The notes beneath the pieces were generated by a model, which did no database searches, was not told the origin of the DNA, and worked only from the letters and a program-made list of their open reading frames with translations. The translations under genes were made by a program, and so were the position numbers. Positions 15,480 through 24,098 of a DNA stretch of 40,597 nt are shown here, one piece after another (position 1 is the first letter of the stretch; the number at the start of each line of letters is the position of its first letter). The stretch comes from Pseudomonadota bacterium. GTDB lineage: Bacteria > Pseudomonadota > Alphaproteobacteria > Rhizobiales > Beijerinckiaceae. The stretch lies in the NCBI GenBank assembly GCA_021804825.1, contig JAJZGX010000011.1, positions 1 to 40,597 of the forward strand, written 5' to 3'.

Positions 15480-17345
15480 TCACTCACCAAGGTCATCAAT
15501 GGAAATTACCGCCTGCGGGCGGGTCGTGGCATAGAGCGCTTCGACAAGCGGTGCGCGATGTTGCAATACCGCGCGCTGATTGACCGAACCCTTGTCAGTG
15601 ATTTCACCAAGGTCGATCTGCAGCGGCGTATCAATGATGATGGCCAGCGGCACGAGGGTCGAGGAGCTTGACCACGCCTGCGCATGGCGTTGCAGGCCCG
15701 CGCGCACATGCCGACGTAAGGCCGCATTGCGGCTGAGGTCGGCGAGGTCATGGCTCATGGCAAGATCAGGGAACGCGGCGCGGCAGGCATCTTCATCGAG
15801 CAGCAGCAAGGCCGCAAGATGGTCGCGGTCGAGGCCGGCCAGCACCACATCGCGCAGCAAGGGCGCACATGCAGCGATGATCTGGGCGCGCAGCGGCCCG
15901 GTGTTGACCCATGTGCCCGATGCCAGCTTGAAATCCTCGGCAATGCGCCCGTCAAAATCAAAGCCCTTCGACCAATCCTTGTCATCCACCGGTCTCAGCG
16001 CATCTCCGAATTTATAATAGCCCTCATCATCGAACGCCGCCGCGCTGACCTCGGGCTGACGCCAGTAGCCGGGCGTGACATTGTCACCCTTCACCCGCAC
16101 TTCCCACTTGCCGCCATTGGGCACCAGCTTGATTTCATTGCCGGGCACCGGTTGTCCGACATGGCCGGAGCGGCTGGTTTCCGGTGTCACCGACATCGAG
16201 AACGGTGCCGTTTCCGTGGCCCCGAGGCCGGTGAGAATCGGCACCCGGCGACCGGTCTCGGCCTCCGATATATCCTGCAAGGCCTTCCAGACATGGGCCG
16301 GCAACGAGGCCCCGGCAAAGAAGATCGCGCCGAGCCGCGAAAACAGGCTCTTGCGCAAGGCCGCATCCTGGCGCAGCGCCGGCACCAGCATTTCAAAGCC
16401 TTTCGGCACATTGAAATAAACCGTCGGGGAGATCTCGTTGAGGTTGCGCAAGGTCGCCGCCAGTCCGGTGGGCGTCGGGCGGCCATCGTCGATATAAAGC
16501 GCGCCGCCATTGAACAGCGCCAGACCGACATTGTGATTGCCGCCAAAAGTGTGGTTCCACGGCAGCCAATCGACCAGCACCGGCGGTTGATCCTGCAGAA
16601 AGCGCATGGTTTCGCGGATCATCACCTGATTGGCGCACAGCATTTTCTGGGTGTTGATCACCACTTTGGGCAGGCCCGTCGATCCCGATGTCAAAAGAAA
16701 TTTGGCGATGGTATCGGGCCCGACCCGGCTGACGGCGGCATCGAGATCTGGCGACAGCGGTGTCGCCAGCAAAGCGGCAAAACCCAGGGTTTCGCGCCCC
16801 GGCACGGCCCCGCATGTGAGCGCTACCGGCGTAGTCTGCGGCACGCTGGCGGTGATCGCCTTGCCGAACAGCGTGCCATCTTCCGCGTAAACCAGACCAG
16901 GCGTCAGCAGTTCAACCGCATATTTCAGCTTGGCATGATCGCGAGAGACCAGCGAATAGGGCGGCGACACCGGACAATGCGGCACGCCGATATAATTCGC
17001 CGCCAGCCCGAGCAAGGCATGATTGATGCTGTTGCCGGAGAAAATCAGCAGGGGACGTTCGCGCGAAAGTTTCAGGTTCAAAAGCGCCGAAGCCAGATGA
17101 CGCACGGCAACGAGCGCGTCGCCATAGCTGACCTTGCGCCAGCCCGCTTCGCCATTGCGCTCGGCAAACAGCACGGCGTCAGGCGTGGTTTCGGCCCAAT
17201 GATGCAGCCGGTCGCCAAGCCGTGCCGGGAAGGCCGGGAGCCGCCCGCGCGGGCGCACCACGACGCAACCATCGACGCGCCGGTCAATGTCTACCGAAAG
17301 GTCTCCGAAGCGTACACTCGTGGACGCCTTAGCCTCATCACTCAC
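15480..17345 (-). CDS. Feruloyl-CoA synthetase-like AMP-forming CoA ligase
   Basis: A 621-residue ANL-superfamily enzyme with the AMP-binding P-loop TSGSTGLPK, the W-N-H-T-F-G-G-N-H-N region, ILTGLGATET and GYWRQP. The overall form (TLRNLNEISPTVYFNVPKG, a long C-terminal region with ATP-dependent lid) is that of feruloyl-CoA synthases, which activate ferulate, coumarate or caffeate at the cytoplasmic face. The motif GRIAEDFKLASGTW is the shared A8-type hinge; in this family it replaces the canonical lysine-bearing loop of acetyl-CoA synthetases. The GTG at 17345 is chosen for its GGGAGG five bases upstream, over an ATG nine codons earlier. The hydratase gene lies 41 bp upstream. Confidence 0.88.
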   Translation of the reverse strand: MSDEAKASTSVRFGDLSVDIDRRVDGCVVVRPRGRLPAFPARLGDRLHHWAETTPDAVLFAERNGEAGWRKVSYGDALVAVRHLASALLNLKLSRERPLLIFSGNSINHALLGLAANYIGVPHCPVSPPYSLVSRDHAKLKYAVELLTPGLVYAEDGTLFGKAITASVPQTTPVALTCGAVPGRETLGFAALLATPLSPDLDAAVSRVGPDTIAKFLLTSGSTGLPKVVINTQKMLCANQVMIRETMRFLQDQPPVLVDWLPWNHTFGGNHNVGLALFNGGALYIDDGRPTPTGLAATLRNLNEISPTVYFNVPKGFEMLVPALRQDAALRKSLFSRLGAIFFAGASLPAHVWKALQDISEAETGRRVPILTGLGATETAPFSMSVTPETSRSGHVGQPVPGNEIKLVPNGGKWEVRVKGDNVTPGYWRQPEVSAAAFDDEGYYKFGDALRPVDDKDWSKGFDFDGRIAEDFKLASGTWVNTGPLRAQIIAACAPLLRDVVLAGLDRDHLAALLLLDEDACRAAFPDLAMSHDLADLSRNAALRRHVRAGLQRHAQAWSSSSTLVPLAIIIDTPLQIDLGEITDKGSVNQRAVLQHRAPLVEALYATTRPQAVISIDDLGE

Positions 17346-17386
17346 GCGGCCCTCCCACGGGCATGACTGCATTTTGCAGTTTGTTA

Positions 17387-18169
17387 TTACGTTTTTAGTG
17401 CCACCTTGGCGGCACGTTTGGCAAGAAAATCCCGAATCCGGCCTTTGGCTTCATCGCTGTCCTGCGCGATGCTTGCCATCAGGGCTTCCATCATGAAGCC
17501 GGCCGCAGGATCGCTCTCGGCGATGCGGGGCAGGGCTTGAATGACCGCAAATGTGGTGAGCGGCGCATTGGTCGCCATGCGCGCCGCCAGTTCCTGCGCC
17601 TTGGCCAAAGCGTCGCCTTCAGGTACGATATATTGCGAAAATCCCAGCGCCACGCCTTCCGCCGCGCCATAGGTGCGCCCGGTCAGCATCATGTCGGCCA
17701 TGCGTGCGACACCAATGAGCCGCGGCAGGCGCACGGAACCGCCTCCGCCGACAAAAATCCCGCGCTGACCCTCGGGCAGGGCGTAAAACGCACCCTCCTC
17801 GGCAACACGAATATGGGCGGCGGCCGCCAGTTCGAGGCCACCGCCGATCACGGCGCCCTTCAATGCTGCCACCACCGGTACCGTGCCGAACTGGATTTTC
17901 TCAAAGCACCGATGCCACGAGCGCGAGTGCGCGACACCTTCGGCCGCATTGCGCTCGGAAATGTCGGAAAGATCGAGGCCCGCGGAAAAATGCTCGCCGC
18001 GCCCGTTGATGATGACAGCGCGAACGTCGGGATCGAGCGTCGAAAACGCATCATCGAGCGCCGCAATCGTCGCATCATTCAACGCATTGCGCTTGGCCGG
18101 ACGGTTGAGATGCAGGGTCAGCACCGCACCTTGGCGCTCGAATTCAAGCAGGGCGGGGGCTGACGTCAT
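17387..18169 (-). CDS. Enoyl-CoA hydratase/isomerase (crotonase family)
   Basis: A 260-residue crotonase. The oxyanion-hole segments are HFSAGLDL and KGAVIGGGLELAAAAHIRVAEEGAFYALPEGQRG; E in the ALPEGQRG position corresponds to a catalytic glutamate seen in many family members. The signature loop of hydroxycinnamoyl-CoA hydratase-lyase is lacking, so it is more probably a hydratase of an unsaturated acyl-CoA or an isomerase (PaaG-like) than the ferulate side-chain lyase. It is the first gene of the minus-strand operon; a promoter with TTGACG and TAGTAT lies about 45 bp upstream. ATGs at 18169 and 18190 are both possible; the first gives the normal family N-terminus. Confidence 0.85.
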   Translation of the reverse strand: MTSAPALLEFERQGAVLTLHLNRPAKRNALNDATIAALDDAFSTLDPDVRAVIINGRGEHFSAGLDLSDISERNAAEGVAHSRSWHRCFEKIQFGTVPVVAALKGAVIGGGLELAAAAHIRVAEEGAFYALPEGQRGIFVGGGGSVRLPRLIGVARMADMMLTGRTYGAAEGVALGFSQYIVPEGDALAKAQELAARMATNAPLTTFAVIQALPRIAESDPAAGFMMEALMASIAQDSDEAKGRIRDFLAKRAAKVALKT

Positions 18170-18213
18170 GGGAATCCATTCACGTTTCATGGCTTTCGTT
18201 GGCAATAAAATAG

Positions 18214-18241
18214 ATACTATACATAACTAAAATCACGTCAA
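18214..18241 (-). promoter_or_regulatory. Promoter of the hydratase-ligase-thiolase operon with GTTATGTA element
   Basis: Read on the minus strand, TTGACG (18241-18236) and TAGTAT (18219-18214) are spaced 16 bp, close to a sigma70 promoter. The last eight bases of the spacer, 18227-18220, read GTTATGTA, the same octamer that overlaps the paaA -10 box. An ATAG-ATA-CTAT dyad covers the -10. The element is well placed for repression by the PaaX-like regulator encoded about 100 bp away. Confidence 0.55.
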
Positions 18242-18317
18242 GTGGCGAGTCTCTGTCCCGTGGGCCATGGCGCGCTGGGGTCATTGGCACTGGCGCAGCC
18301 AGAGGCTAGAAGGTCGC

Positions 18318-19181
18318 ATGATCGACAGTGCCATGGCCAGCATCATCAAGCTTCTGAACGCGCGCCCGTCGCGCACATGGTCGCTGATCATTTCGTTGTT
18401 CGGCGACGCTGTGGTGCCCCGCGGCGGCGAAATTGATCTTGCTTCACTATCAGCCTTTTGCGCTGGATTGGACATTGACGTTGGTGCTGTGCGCACTGCT
18501 TTGTCGCGCCTTGTGCGGGATGGCTGGCTGCACCGGCAAAAGCGCGGACGCCACAGCTTTTACCGCCTGAGCGCGCATGGCCATGCGCAATTTGTCACGG
18601 CATCGGCACGCATTTACGCACCACCTCTGTGCTCTGAGGGCATGACGCTCACACTATTGCTGGCGCCCGAATCGGCGCGCGGCGATAGTGCCGGATCGTT
18701 CGCAGCGCAAGGCTTCGGCATGGCGCAGCCGGGCTTGTTCGTCGCCGTGCAGCCGACCCGCGCCGCGCTGCCGAAGGGCATGTTGAGCCTGAAAGTCGAG
18801 GGCGATGCGCCGACCTTGCAGCAACTGGCAGCGCGCTCCTGGCCGCTTGATCACCTCGCCGCGCATTATCGCGCCTTTCTGCGCGCTTTCGCCCCTTTGG
18901 CCGCGGCGCTGGCGGCGAACCTGGCACCAGACGACATTCAGGCGCTGTTGGCACGGGTGCTGCTGATCCATGAATATCGCCGCATTGCGCTGCGCGATCC
19001 ATTCTTGCCGCGCGATCTGCTGCCGCCCGATTGGCCGGGCACGGCAGCCCGCCAACTCTGCGCCGCGCTCTATGCCAGGCTTTTCCTGCCCGCCGAAAAC
19101 TGGCTCGATTCCCATGCCACCACCAGCCGAGGCACCGCCCTGCCGCCCTCGCGCGAATCAGCCACAAGGTTTCTGCCGTAA
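18318..19181 (+). CDS. paaX: PaaX-family transcriptional repressor
   Basis: A 287-residue PaaX-like protein: an N-terminal winged helix (residues about 8-85, ending VGAVRTALSRLVRDGWLHRQKRGRHSFYRLS), a middle cas2-like/PaaX domain and the C-terminal PaaX domain with VLLIHEYRRIALRDPFLP, a strongly conserved stretch. In E. coli PaaX represses the phenylacetate genes and is released by phenylacetyl-CoA. It stands between two diverging groups, the hydratase operon and paaABCDE, so it very probably controls both and itself. The ATG has AGAAGG upstream; an in-frame start 17 codons earlier has no such site. Effector specificity is inferred from neighbours. Confidence 0.9.
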   Translation: MIDSAMASIIKLLNARPSRTWSLIISLFGDAVVPRGGEIDLASLSAFCAGLDIDVGAVRTALSRLVRDGWLHRQKRGRHSFYRLSAHGHAQFVTASARIYAPPLCSEGMTLTLLLAPESARGDSAGSFAAQGFGMAQPGLFVAVQPTRAALPKGMLSLKVEGDAPTLQQLAARSWPLDHLAAHYRAFLRAFAPLAAALAANLAPDDIQALLARVLLIHEYRRIALRDPFLPRDLLPPDWPGTAARQLCAALYARLFLPAENWLDSHATTSRGTALPPSRESATRFLP

Positions 19182-19187
19182 GCGGGC

Positions 19188-19235
19188 GTTATGTTACCGA
19201 ATTATCTTGCGAAAGTGAAATGCGTTATGTAGTCT
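19188..19235 (+). promoter_or_regulatory. Promoter of paaABCDE with two GTTATGTW repeats
   Basis: In the 82-bp gap before paaA, TTGCGA (19207-19212) and TAGTCT (19230-19235) are spaced 17 bp. The direct repeat GCGTTATGT occurs at 19186-19194 and 19222-19230, 36 bp apart, the first upstream of the -35 and the second running into the -10. The extended core is GTTATGTT in the first and GTTATGTA in the second, matching the octamer in the divergent promoter at 18220-18227. Confidence 0.55.
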
Positions 19236-19263
19236 CGCCGTTCTCCAGTTTGGCGGAGGCACG

Positions 19264-20247
19264 ATGTATACGCAAGGCTTGACCCCCGAGACCGAAACGC
19301 CGGTGCGTGCCATCGGCGACGAAGCGGCGATGGCGCGGTTTCAGGCGCGCATTGATGCCGAACAGCGCATTGAACCCAATGACGCGATGCCTGCTGCCTA
19401 CCGTCGCACCCTGTTGCGTCAGATTTCGCAGCACGCCCACTCTGAAATTGTTGGCATGTTGCCTGAAGGCAACTGGATCACCCGTGCGCCGAGCTTGCGG
19501 CGCAAGGTTGCGCTGTTGGCCAAGGTGCAGGATGAATGCGGCCACGGGCTTTATCTTTATGCCGCCGCTGAAACGCTCGATGCCACGCGCGAGCAGCTCT
19601 ATGACGATTTGCTGGCAGGCAAGGCCCGCTATTCGTCGATTTTCAATTATCCGACGCCAACCTGGGCCGATATCGGGGCGATCGGCTGGCTGGTCGATGG
19701 CGCCGCGATCATGAACCAGATTCCGCTGTGCCGCTGCTCTTATGGCCCCTATGCCCGCGCGATGATTCGGGTCTGCAAGGAAGAATCCTTCCACCAGCGC
19801 CAGGGCTTCGAAATCATGATGACGCTGGCGCGCGGCACAGATGCGCAAAAGCGCATGGCGCAGGACGCCCTCAACCGCTGGTGGTGGCCATGTCTGATGA
19901 TGTTCGGCCCGCCTGATACGCAAAGCCAGCATTCCGACACCTCGACCTTGTGGAAAATCAAACGCTTCTCGAATGATGAGCTGCGGCAGAAATTCGTTGA
20001 TGCGACCGTGCCGCAAGCGCATCATCTGGGCCTGAGCCTTCCCGACCCCAAGCTGCATTTTGACGAGATCTCGGGTCATTGGCGCTACGGCGATATCGAC
20101 TGGGAAGAATTCCGTCAGGTGCTGGCGGGGCATGGCCCCTGCAACCAGGAGCGCATGGCAGCGCGGCGCAAGGCCCATGACGACGGTGCATGGGTGCGCG
20201 AGGCGGCGCTCGCCCATGCCGAAAAACACAAGGCTCGCGCCGCCTGA
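19264..20247 (+). CDS. paaA: Ring 1,2-phenylacetyl-CoA epoxidase, catalytic subunit PaaA
   Basis: A 327-residue ferritin-fold diiron monooxygenase subunit. The E-x2-H iron motifs are E91-H94 ([10 protein letters not shown]) and E174-H177 ([10 protein letters not shown]), within the expected four-helix core; [12 protein letters not shown] and [14 protein letters not shown] are typical of PaaA. It epoxidises the ring of phenylacetyl-CoA at carbons 1 and 2 with O2 and electrons from PaaE. The ATG is preceded by GGCGGAGGC. It is the first of five contiguous, correctly ordered genes; paaB begins 25 bp later. The length is that of characterised PaaA proteins. Confidence 0.96.
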   Translation: MYTQGLTPETETPVRAIGDEAAMARFQARIDAEQRIEPNDAMPAAYRRTLLRQISQHAHSEIVGMLPEGNWITRAPSLRRKVALLAKVQDECGHGLYLYAAAETLDATREQLYDDLLAGKARYSSIFNYPTPTWADIGAIGWLVDGAAIMNQIPLCRCSYGPYARAMIRVCKEESFHQRQGFEIMMTLARGTDAQKRMAQDALNRWWWPCLMMFGPPDTQSQHSDTSTLWKIKRFSNDELRQKFVDATVPQAHHLGLSLPDPKLHFDEISGHWRYGDIDWEEFRQVLAGHGPCNQERMAARRKAHDDGAWVREAALAHAEKHKARAA

Positions 20248-20272
20248 GGCCGATCAACTGAAAGAAGGTGCC

Positions 20273-20560
20273 ATGGCAACGCCGAGATTTCCGCTTTGGG
20301 AAGTGTTTATCCGCAGCCGCACCGGTCTGGCGCATCGGCATGTTGGCTCGCTGCACGCGGTTGATGTCGCCAGCGCTCTGGAGGCAGCCCGCGATCTGTT
20401 CACGAGGCGCAATGAAGGCGTGTCGATCTGGGTCGTGCCGTCGGCCAGCATCTCCGCCTCCGATCCTGCCGAAAAGGCCATGATGTTTGATCCCGCCAGC
20501 GACAAGATCTACCGCCATCCGACCTTCTATGAAGTGCCGGAAGACGTCGGACACATGTGA
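20273..20560 (+). CDS. paaB: Ring 1,2-phenylacetyl-CoA epoxidase subunit PaaB
   Basis: A 95-residue protein matching PaaB: PLWEVFIRSRTGLAHRHVGSL at the N-terminus and the FDPASDKIYRHPTFYEVP pattern at the C-terminus. PaaB bridges PaaAC heterodimers into the larger epoxidase complex and is needed for activity, but has no active site of its own. AAGAAGG precedes the ATG. Its stop overlaps the paaC start by one base (TGATG), so expression is coupled. Confidence 0.95.
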   Translation: MATPRFPLWEVFIRSRTGLAHRHVGSLHAVDVASALEAARDLFTRRNEGVSIWVVPSASISASDPAEKAMMFDPASDKIYRHPTFYEVPEDVGHM

Positions 20561-21336
20561 TGTCGACAGCCAGCATCTCGCTGTCCAAAGAGCCTTTGGT
20601 GCGCTTCATCCTGCGTCGTGCCGATGATGCGCTCGTGCTTGGCCACCGGCTTTCGGAATGGTGCGGTCACGCGCCGCTGCTAGAGGAGGAAATGGCGCTC
20701 GCCAATATCGCGCTCGATCATCTTGGCCAGGCAAGAGCGCTCTACACCTATGCCGCAGAGGTCGAAGCGGCAGGCCTTGATGAAGACGCCTATGCCTACC
20801 GGCGCGATCCTGTCGACTATCTCAATGTGCTGCTGGTGGAGCGCCCGAACGGCGATTTTGCGCATACCATTGTCCGCCTCTGGCTTTATAGCGCCTTCAT
20901 GAGCCTGTGGTGGCAGGCGATGACAGGCTCGAAGGATGCCCAGCTTTCGGCCATTGCCGCGCGGGCTGTCAAGGAGGTCGCCTATCATTTGCGGCACGCC
21001 GCCAATTGGCTCGTGCGCCTAGGTGATGGCACGGCGCAGAGCCATCAGCGCACGCAAATGGCGCTTGACCAGTTGTGGCCTTATGCCGGTGAAATGTTCA
21101 CCAGCCAGCCCGACGAGGAAGACCTTATCGCCACTGGCATTGCGATTGACCCCGAGACGTTGCGGCAAGCCTGGCTCACCCGCATCATGAACGAGGCAGC
21201 GCAAGCCTTGCTCAAGATGCCGACGGCACCATTCTCGCAGCAGGGCGGGCGCAGCGGCAACCACAGCGAGGCCATGGGGCATCTGCTCGCCGAGTTGCAG
21301 TTCATGCAGCGCACCTATCCGGGGGCGCAATGGTGA
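20560..21336 (+). CDS. paaC: Ring 1,2-phenylacetyl-CoA epoxidase structural subunit PaaC
   Basis: A 258-residue PaaC with the family landmarks: LGHRLSEWCGHAPLLEEEMALANIALDHLGQA near the N-terminus, then FAHTIVRLW and KEVAYHLRHAANWLVRLGDGT. PaaC has the same ferritin-like fold as PaaA but lacks a working metal site and stabilises it. The start codon shares a base with the paaB stop. A GTG three bases upstream is possible but leaves no normal spacing. The paaD start overlaps its 3' end by 7 bp. Confidence 0.95.
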   Translation: MSTASISLSKEPLVRFILRRADDALVLGHRLSEWCGHAPLLEEEMALANIALDHLGQARALYTYAAEVEAAGLDEDAYAYRRDPVDYLNVLLVERPNGDFAHTIVRLWLYSAFMSLWWQAMTGSKDAQLSAIAARAVKEVAYHLRHAANWLVRLGDGTAQSHQRTQMALDQLWPYAGEMFTSQPDEEDLIATGIAIDPETLRQAWLTRIMNEAAQALLKMPTAPFSQQGGRSGNHSEAMGHLLAELQFMQRTYPGAQW

Positions 21337-21800
21337 GCCACTTGACCACAGAGGCGGCGCGCAGCATCGCCGAGGCGGTGCCAGACCCGGAAGTGCCGGT
21401 GCTGACGCTCGGCGATCTCGGCATCATCCGTGCCGTGGCCCTGTCGGATGCGGGCGTGGATGTCACCATAACCCCCACCTATTCGGGCTGTCCGGCCATG
21501 AATGCCATTGGCATGGACATCAGCCTTGCCTTGACGCAGGCGGGCTATGGCGCGGTGCGGATTCAAACCGTACTGAGCCCGGCCTGGAGCACCGATTGGA
21601 TCAGCGCCGAGGGCCACGCCAAGCTGCGCGCTTTCGGCATTGCGCCGCCGCACCCGCGCGGCACGGTTCTGCCCGTCGCGTGCCCGCATTGCGGCGCAAC
21701 CAACACCAGCGAAATCGCACATTTTGGCTCGACCGCCTGCAAGGCGCTGTGGCGCTGCAATGTCTGCCGCGAACCTTTCGATCATTTCAAATGCCATTGA
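21330..21800 (+). CDS. paaD: PaaD, iron-sulfur assembly factor for the epoxidase
   Basis: A 156-residue SufT/DUF59-type protein. The N-terminal MIP18-like domain contains DPEVPVLTLGDLGII and the reactive cysteine C54 in YSGCPAMNAIG. The C-terminal zinc ribbon has C118, C121, C143 and C146 (CPHC and CNVC), with extra cysteines at 137 and 155. PaaD helps to build the 2Fe-2S cluster of PaaE. The 7-bp overlap with paaC and the 4-bp gap to paaE indicate one transcript. Confidence 0.94.
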   Translation: MVSHLTTEAARSIAEAVPDPEVPVLTLGDLGIIRAVALSDAGVDVTITPTYSGCPAMNAIGMDISLALTQAGYGAVRIQTVLSPAWSTDWISAEGHAKLRAFGIAPPHPRGTVLPVACPHCGATNTSEIAHFGSTACKALWRCNVCREPFDHFKCH

Positions 21801-21804
21801 CGAC

Positions 21805-22890
21805 ATGCCCAACATGACCCTGCCGCCGCGCTTCCATCACCTCACCGTCAGTGACCTGCGTCGCGAAACCGCCGATGCCGTGTCACTCGCCTTCGCCGTG
21901 CCACCGGCGCTGACCACGGCCTATAATTTTGCGCCGGGCCAGTATCTGACGTTGCGCGCCACCCTTGGCGGCGCGGAAGTGCGCCGCTCCTATTCGATCT
22001 GCAGCGCCCCGGCCAGTGGTGAACTGCGCATCGCCGTCAAGCTGATCGAGGACGGCCTGCTGTCCAGCTTCTTGAATACCAGCACCCGCAGGGGTGATGT
22101 GCTCGACGTCATGACGCCAACCGGGCGCTTCGGGCAAGACGCCTTGCAGGACGGCCGGACCTATGCCGGATTTGCCGCAGGCTCCGGCATAACCCCGCTG
22201 ATGTCGATCATCACTCATGTTCTGGAGCAGGAGCCGACCAGCAGGTTTTTCCTGTTTTATGGCAATCGCGCCTCACACAGCGTGCTGTTCGGCGAGGCGC
22301 TGGCCGATCTGAAGGATCGCTTTCCCGATCGGCTGGCGGTATTGCACGTGCTCTCGCGCGAGGCCCAGGACCTTGATGACCTCAACGGCCATATTGACGG
22401 TGCCAAAATCGCCCGCTGGCTGCACCATATCGTGCCGGCTCGGCTGATTGATCAGGCTTTTATCTGCGGCCCAGAAGCCATGATCGGCGCAGCCGAAACA
22501 GCTTTGGTGCAGGCTGGTGTCGAGGCCGCCAGAATTCACACGGAGCGCTTTGTCTCCAGCCTTGGCGGCGCGCCGCGTCTCACCGCAAAGCCGCTTGAAT
22601 CCGCCCCCGCCGCCTTCGTCGCCACCATCGTCGCCGATGGCAAATCCCGCGAGGTCGGCCTTGCCGAGGGCGAAACCATCCTCGATGGCGCGCTGCGGGC
22701 CGGCATGGATCTGCCCTTCGCCTGCAAGGGCGGCATGTGCTCGACCTGCCGCGCCGCTCTGATTGAGGGCGAAGCCACCATGGATCAAAATTTTTCCCTG
22801 CAGGATTGGGAAGTGCAGAAGGGCTTCATTCTCACCTGCCAGGCCCATCCGACCACGCCCCGCGTCAAGGTTGACTACGACGCGATGTGA
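21805..22890 (+). CDS. paaE: Phenylacetyl-CoA epoxidase reductase PaaE
   Basis: A 361-residue two-part reductase. The N-terminal ferredoxin-NADP reductase module has RRSYSICSAP (FAD binding), AAGSGITPLMSI (NAD(P)H binding) and FICGPEAMI. The C-terminal plant-type 2Fe-2S domain holds C307, C312, C315 (CKGGMCSTC) and C345. It passes electrons from NADPH to PaaA. The ATG at 21805 lies four bases past the paaD stop; another ATG nine bases later is possible. Last gene of the operon; a GC hairpin follows and the next gene runs the other way. Confidence 0.95.
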   Translation: MPNMTLPPRFHHLTVSDLRRETADAVSLAFAVPPALTTAYNFAPGQYLTLRATLGGAEVRRSYSICSAPASGELRIAVKLIEDGLLSSFLNTSTRRGDVLDVMTPTGRFGQDALQDGRTYAGFAAGSGITPLMSIITHVLEQEPTSRFFLFYGNRASHSVLFGEALADLKDRFPDRLAVLHVLSREAQDLDDLNGHIDGAKIARWLHHIVPARLIDQAFICGPEAMIGAAETALVQAGVEAARIHTERFVSSLGGAPRLTAKPLESAPAAFVATIVADGKSREVGLAEGETILDGALRAGMDLPFACKGGMCSTCRAALIEGEATMDQNFSLQDWEVQKGFILTCQAHPTTPRVKVDYDAM

Positions 22891-22895
22891 GGGCG

Positions 22896-22922
22896 GACGG
22901 GTCGCCGCAGCCTGCGCCCGTC
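22896..22922 (+). terminator. Hairpin after paaE
   Basis: GACGGG (22896-22901) and CCCGTC (22917-22922) form a perfect 6-bp stem with a 15-nt loop, five bases after the paaE stop, in the 67-bp convergent gap before the acyl-CoA dehydrogenase. No T-run follows, so its role in termination is uncertain. Confidence 0.35.
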
Positions 22923-22957
22923 ACGAGGCTTCGGCTGGCGGCCGGAATGCCTTGCTC

Positions 22958-24094
22958 CTAGGACAGCATCGAGCGCCCGATGATCATGCGCATGATGTCA
23001 TTGGCGCCTTCGAGAATTTGGTGGACGCGCAAATCACGAACGATTTTTTCGATGCCATAATCGGCGAGATAACCATAGCCGCCGAGCAATTGCAGCGCGC
23101 GGTTGGCGACATCAAAGCCAACGTCGGTCACGAAGCGCTTGGCATGCGCGCAATGCAGCGTCAGGCTTGGATCCTTGCGATCATAAGAATCGGCAGCGCG
23201 CCAGAGCATGAGCCGTGCTGCTTCCAATTCTGTTGCCATATCAGCGAGTTGGAATTGAACATTTTGAAATTGGTTTAATTTCTGTCCAAAGGCTTTTCGC
23301 TCCGCGACATAGGCTTTTGCGGTTTCAAAGGCGGTCTGCGCACCACCAAGTGAACAGGCCGCGATCGACAAACGCCCTGAATCAAGCCCAGCCATGGCGA
23401 TTTTGAAGCCCATGCCCTCGTCGCCGAGCCGGTTGGCTTCTGGCACCCGCACGCCCTCCATGATCACGGCACGGGTGGGCTGGGCGTTCCAGCCCATCTT
23501 GCGTTCATTCGCGCCGAAACTCAGACCCTTCATGCCGTCTTCGAGGATGAAGGCGCTGATGCCCTTGGGGCCGTCCACGCCACTGCGGGCCATGACCACA
23601 TAAACCCCGCTGGCACCGGCGCCAGAAATAAACTGCTTCTGGCCATCGAGCACATAATCATGGCCATCGCGCCGCGCCTTGGTGCGCAAGGCCGCCGCAT
23701 CCGAGCCGGAACCCGGCTCCGTCAGGCAATAGCTCGCGAAGGTTTTCATGGTGACGAGGTCGGGCAGGAAGCGCTGGCACTGCTCGGGCGAGCCGAACCG
23801 ATCAATCATCGCCGCCACCATGTTATGCACCGACAGATAACCCGTCAGCGACGGGCAACCGCTCGCCAGCGCCTCGTAAATCAGCACGCCCTCGGTGCGC
23901 GACAGGCCGGAGCCGCCATGCTCCGCCGCGACATTGATGGCCCCGAGCCCCAGCGCCGCCGCCTCGCGCAGCACATCCATGGGGAAATGTTTGGTCTGAT
24001 CCCATTCCACCGCATGCGGTTTGAGCTTCTCGGCGGCAAAATCCCGCGCCATGTCGCGCATGGCCTGCTGGTCTTCGGAAAGTTGAAAATCCAT
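22958..24094 (-). CDS. Acyl-CoA dehydrogenase (isobutyryl-CoA type)
   Basis: A 378-residue FAD acyl-CoA dehydrogenase starting MDFQLSEDQQAMRDMARDFA. Domain order is normal: helical N-domain, beta-domain with YCLTEPGSGSDAAAL and the FISGAGASGVYVVMARS strand, C-domain with the family signature LQLLGGYGYL. The catalytic base is probably E362 in ILEGANDIMRM, the position used by short-chain enzymes such as isobutyryl-CoA dehydrogenase. It would oxidise a branched or short acyl-CoA and pass electrons to ETF. AAGGA eight bases before the ATG sets the start. It is co-oriented with the epimerase-like gene, 4 bp away, and convergent with paaE. Confidence 0.92.
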   Translation of the reverse strand: MDFQLSEDQQAMRDMARDFAAEKLKPHAVEWDQTKHFPMDVLREAAALGLGAINVAAEHGGSGLSRTEGVLIYEALASGCPSLTGYLSVHNMVAAMIDRFGSPEQCQRFLPDLVTMKTFASYCLTEPGSGSDAAALRTKARRDGHDYVLDGQKQFISGAGASGVYVVMARSGVDGPKGISAFILEDGMKGLSFGANERKMGWNAQPTRAVIMEGVRVPEANRLGDEGMGFKIAMAGLDSGRLSIAACSLGGAQTAFETAKAYVAERKAFGQKLNQFQNVQFQLADMATELEAARLMLWRAADSYDRKDPSLTLHCAHAKRFVTDVGFDVANRALQLLGGYGYLADYGIEKIVRDLRVHQILEGANDIMRMIIGRSMLS

Positions 24095-24098
24095 GTTG

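Noticed and set aside
14211-17366. Long plus-strand open frames (486 and 538 codons) opposite the thiolase and ligase genes
   Set aside because: The minus-strand frames have complete catalytic motifs and operon spacing; the plus-strand products are Arg/His/Gln-rich shadows without domain features.
17387-18169. Hydroxycinnamoyl-CoA hydratase-lyase (ferulate side-chain lyase) as identity of the crotonase
   Set aside because: The characteristic HCHL active-site region is not present; only general crotonase motifs are seen.
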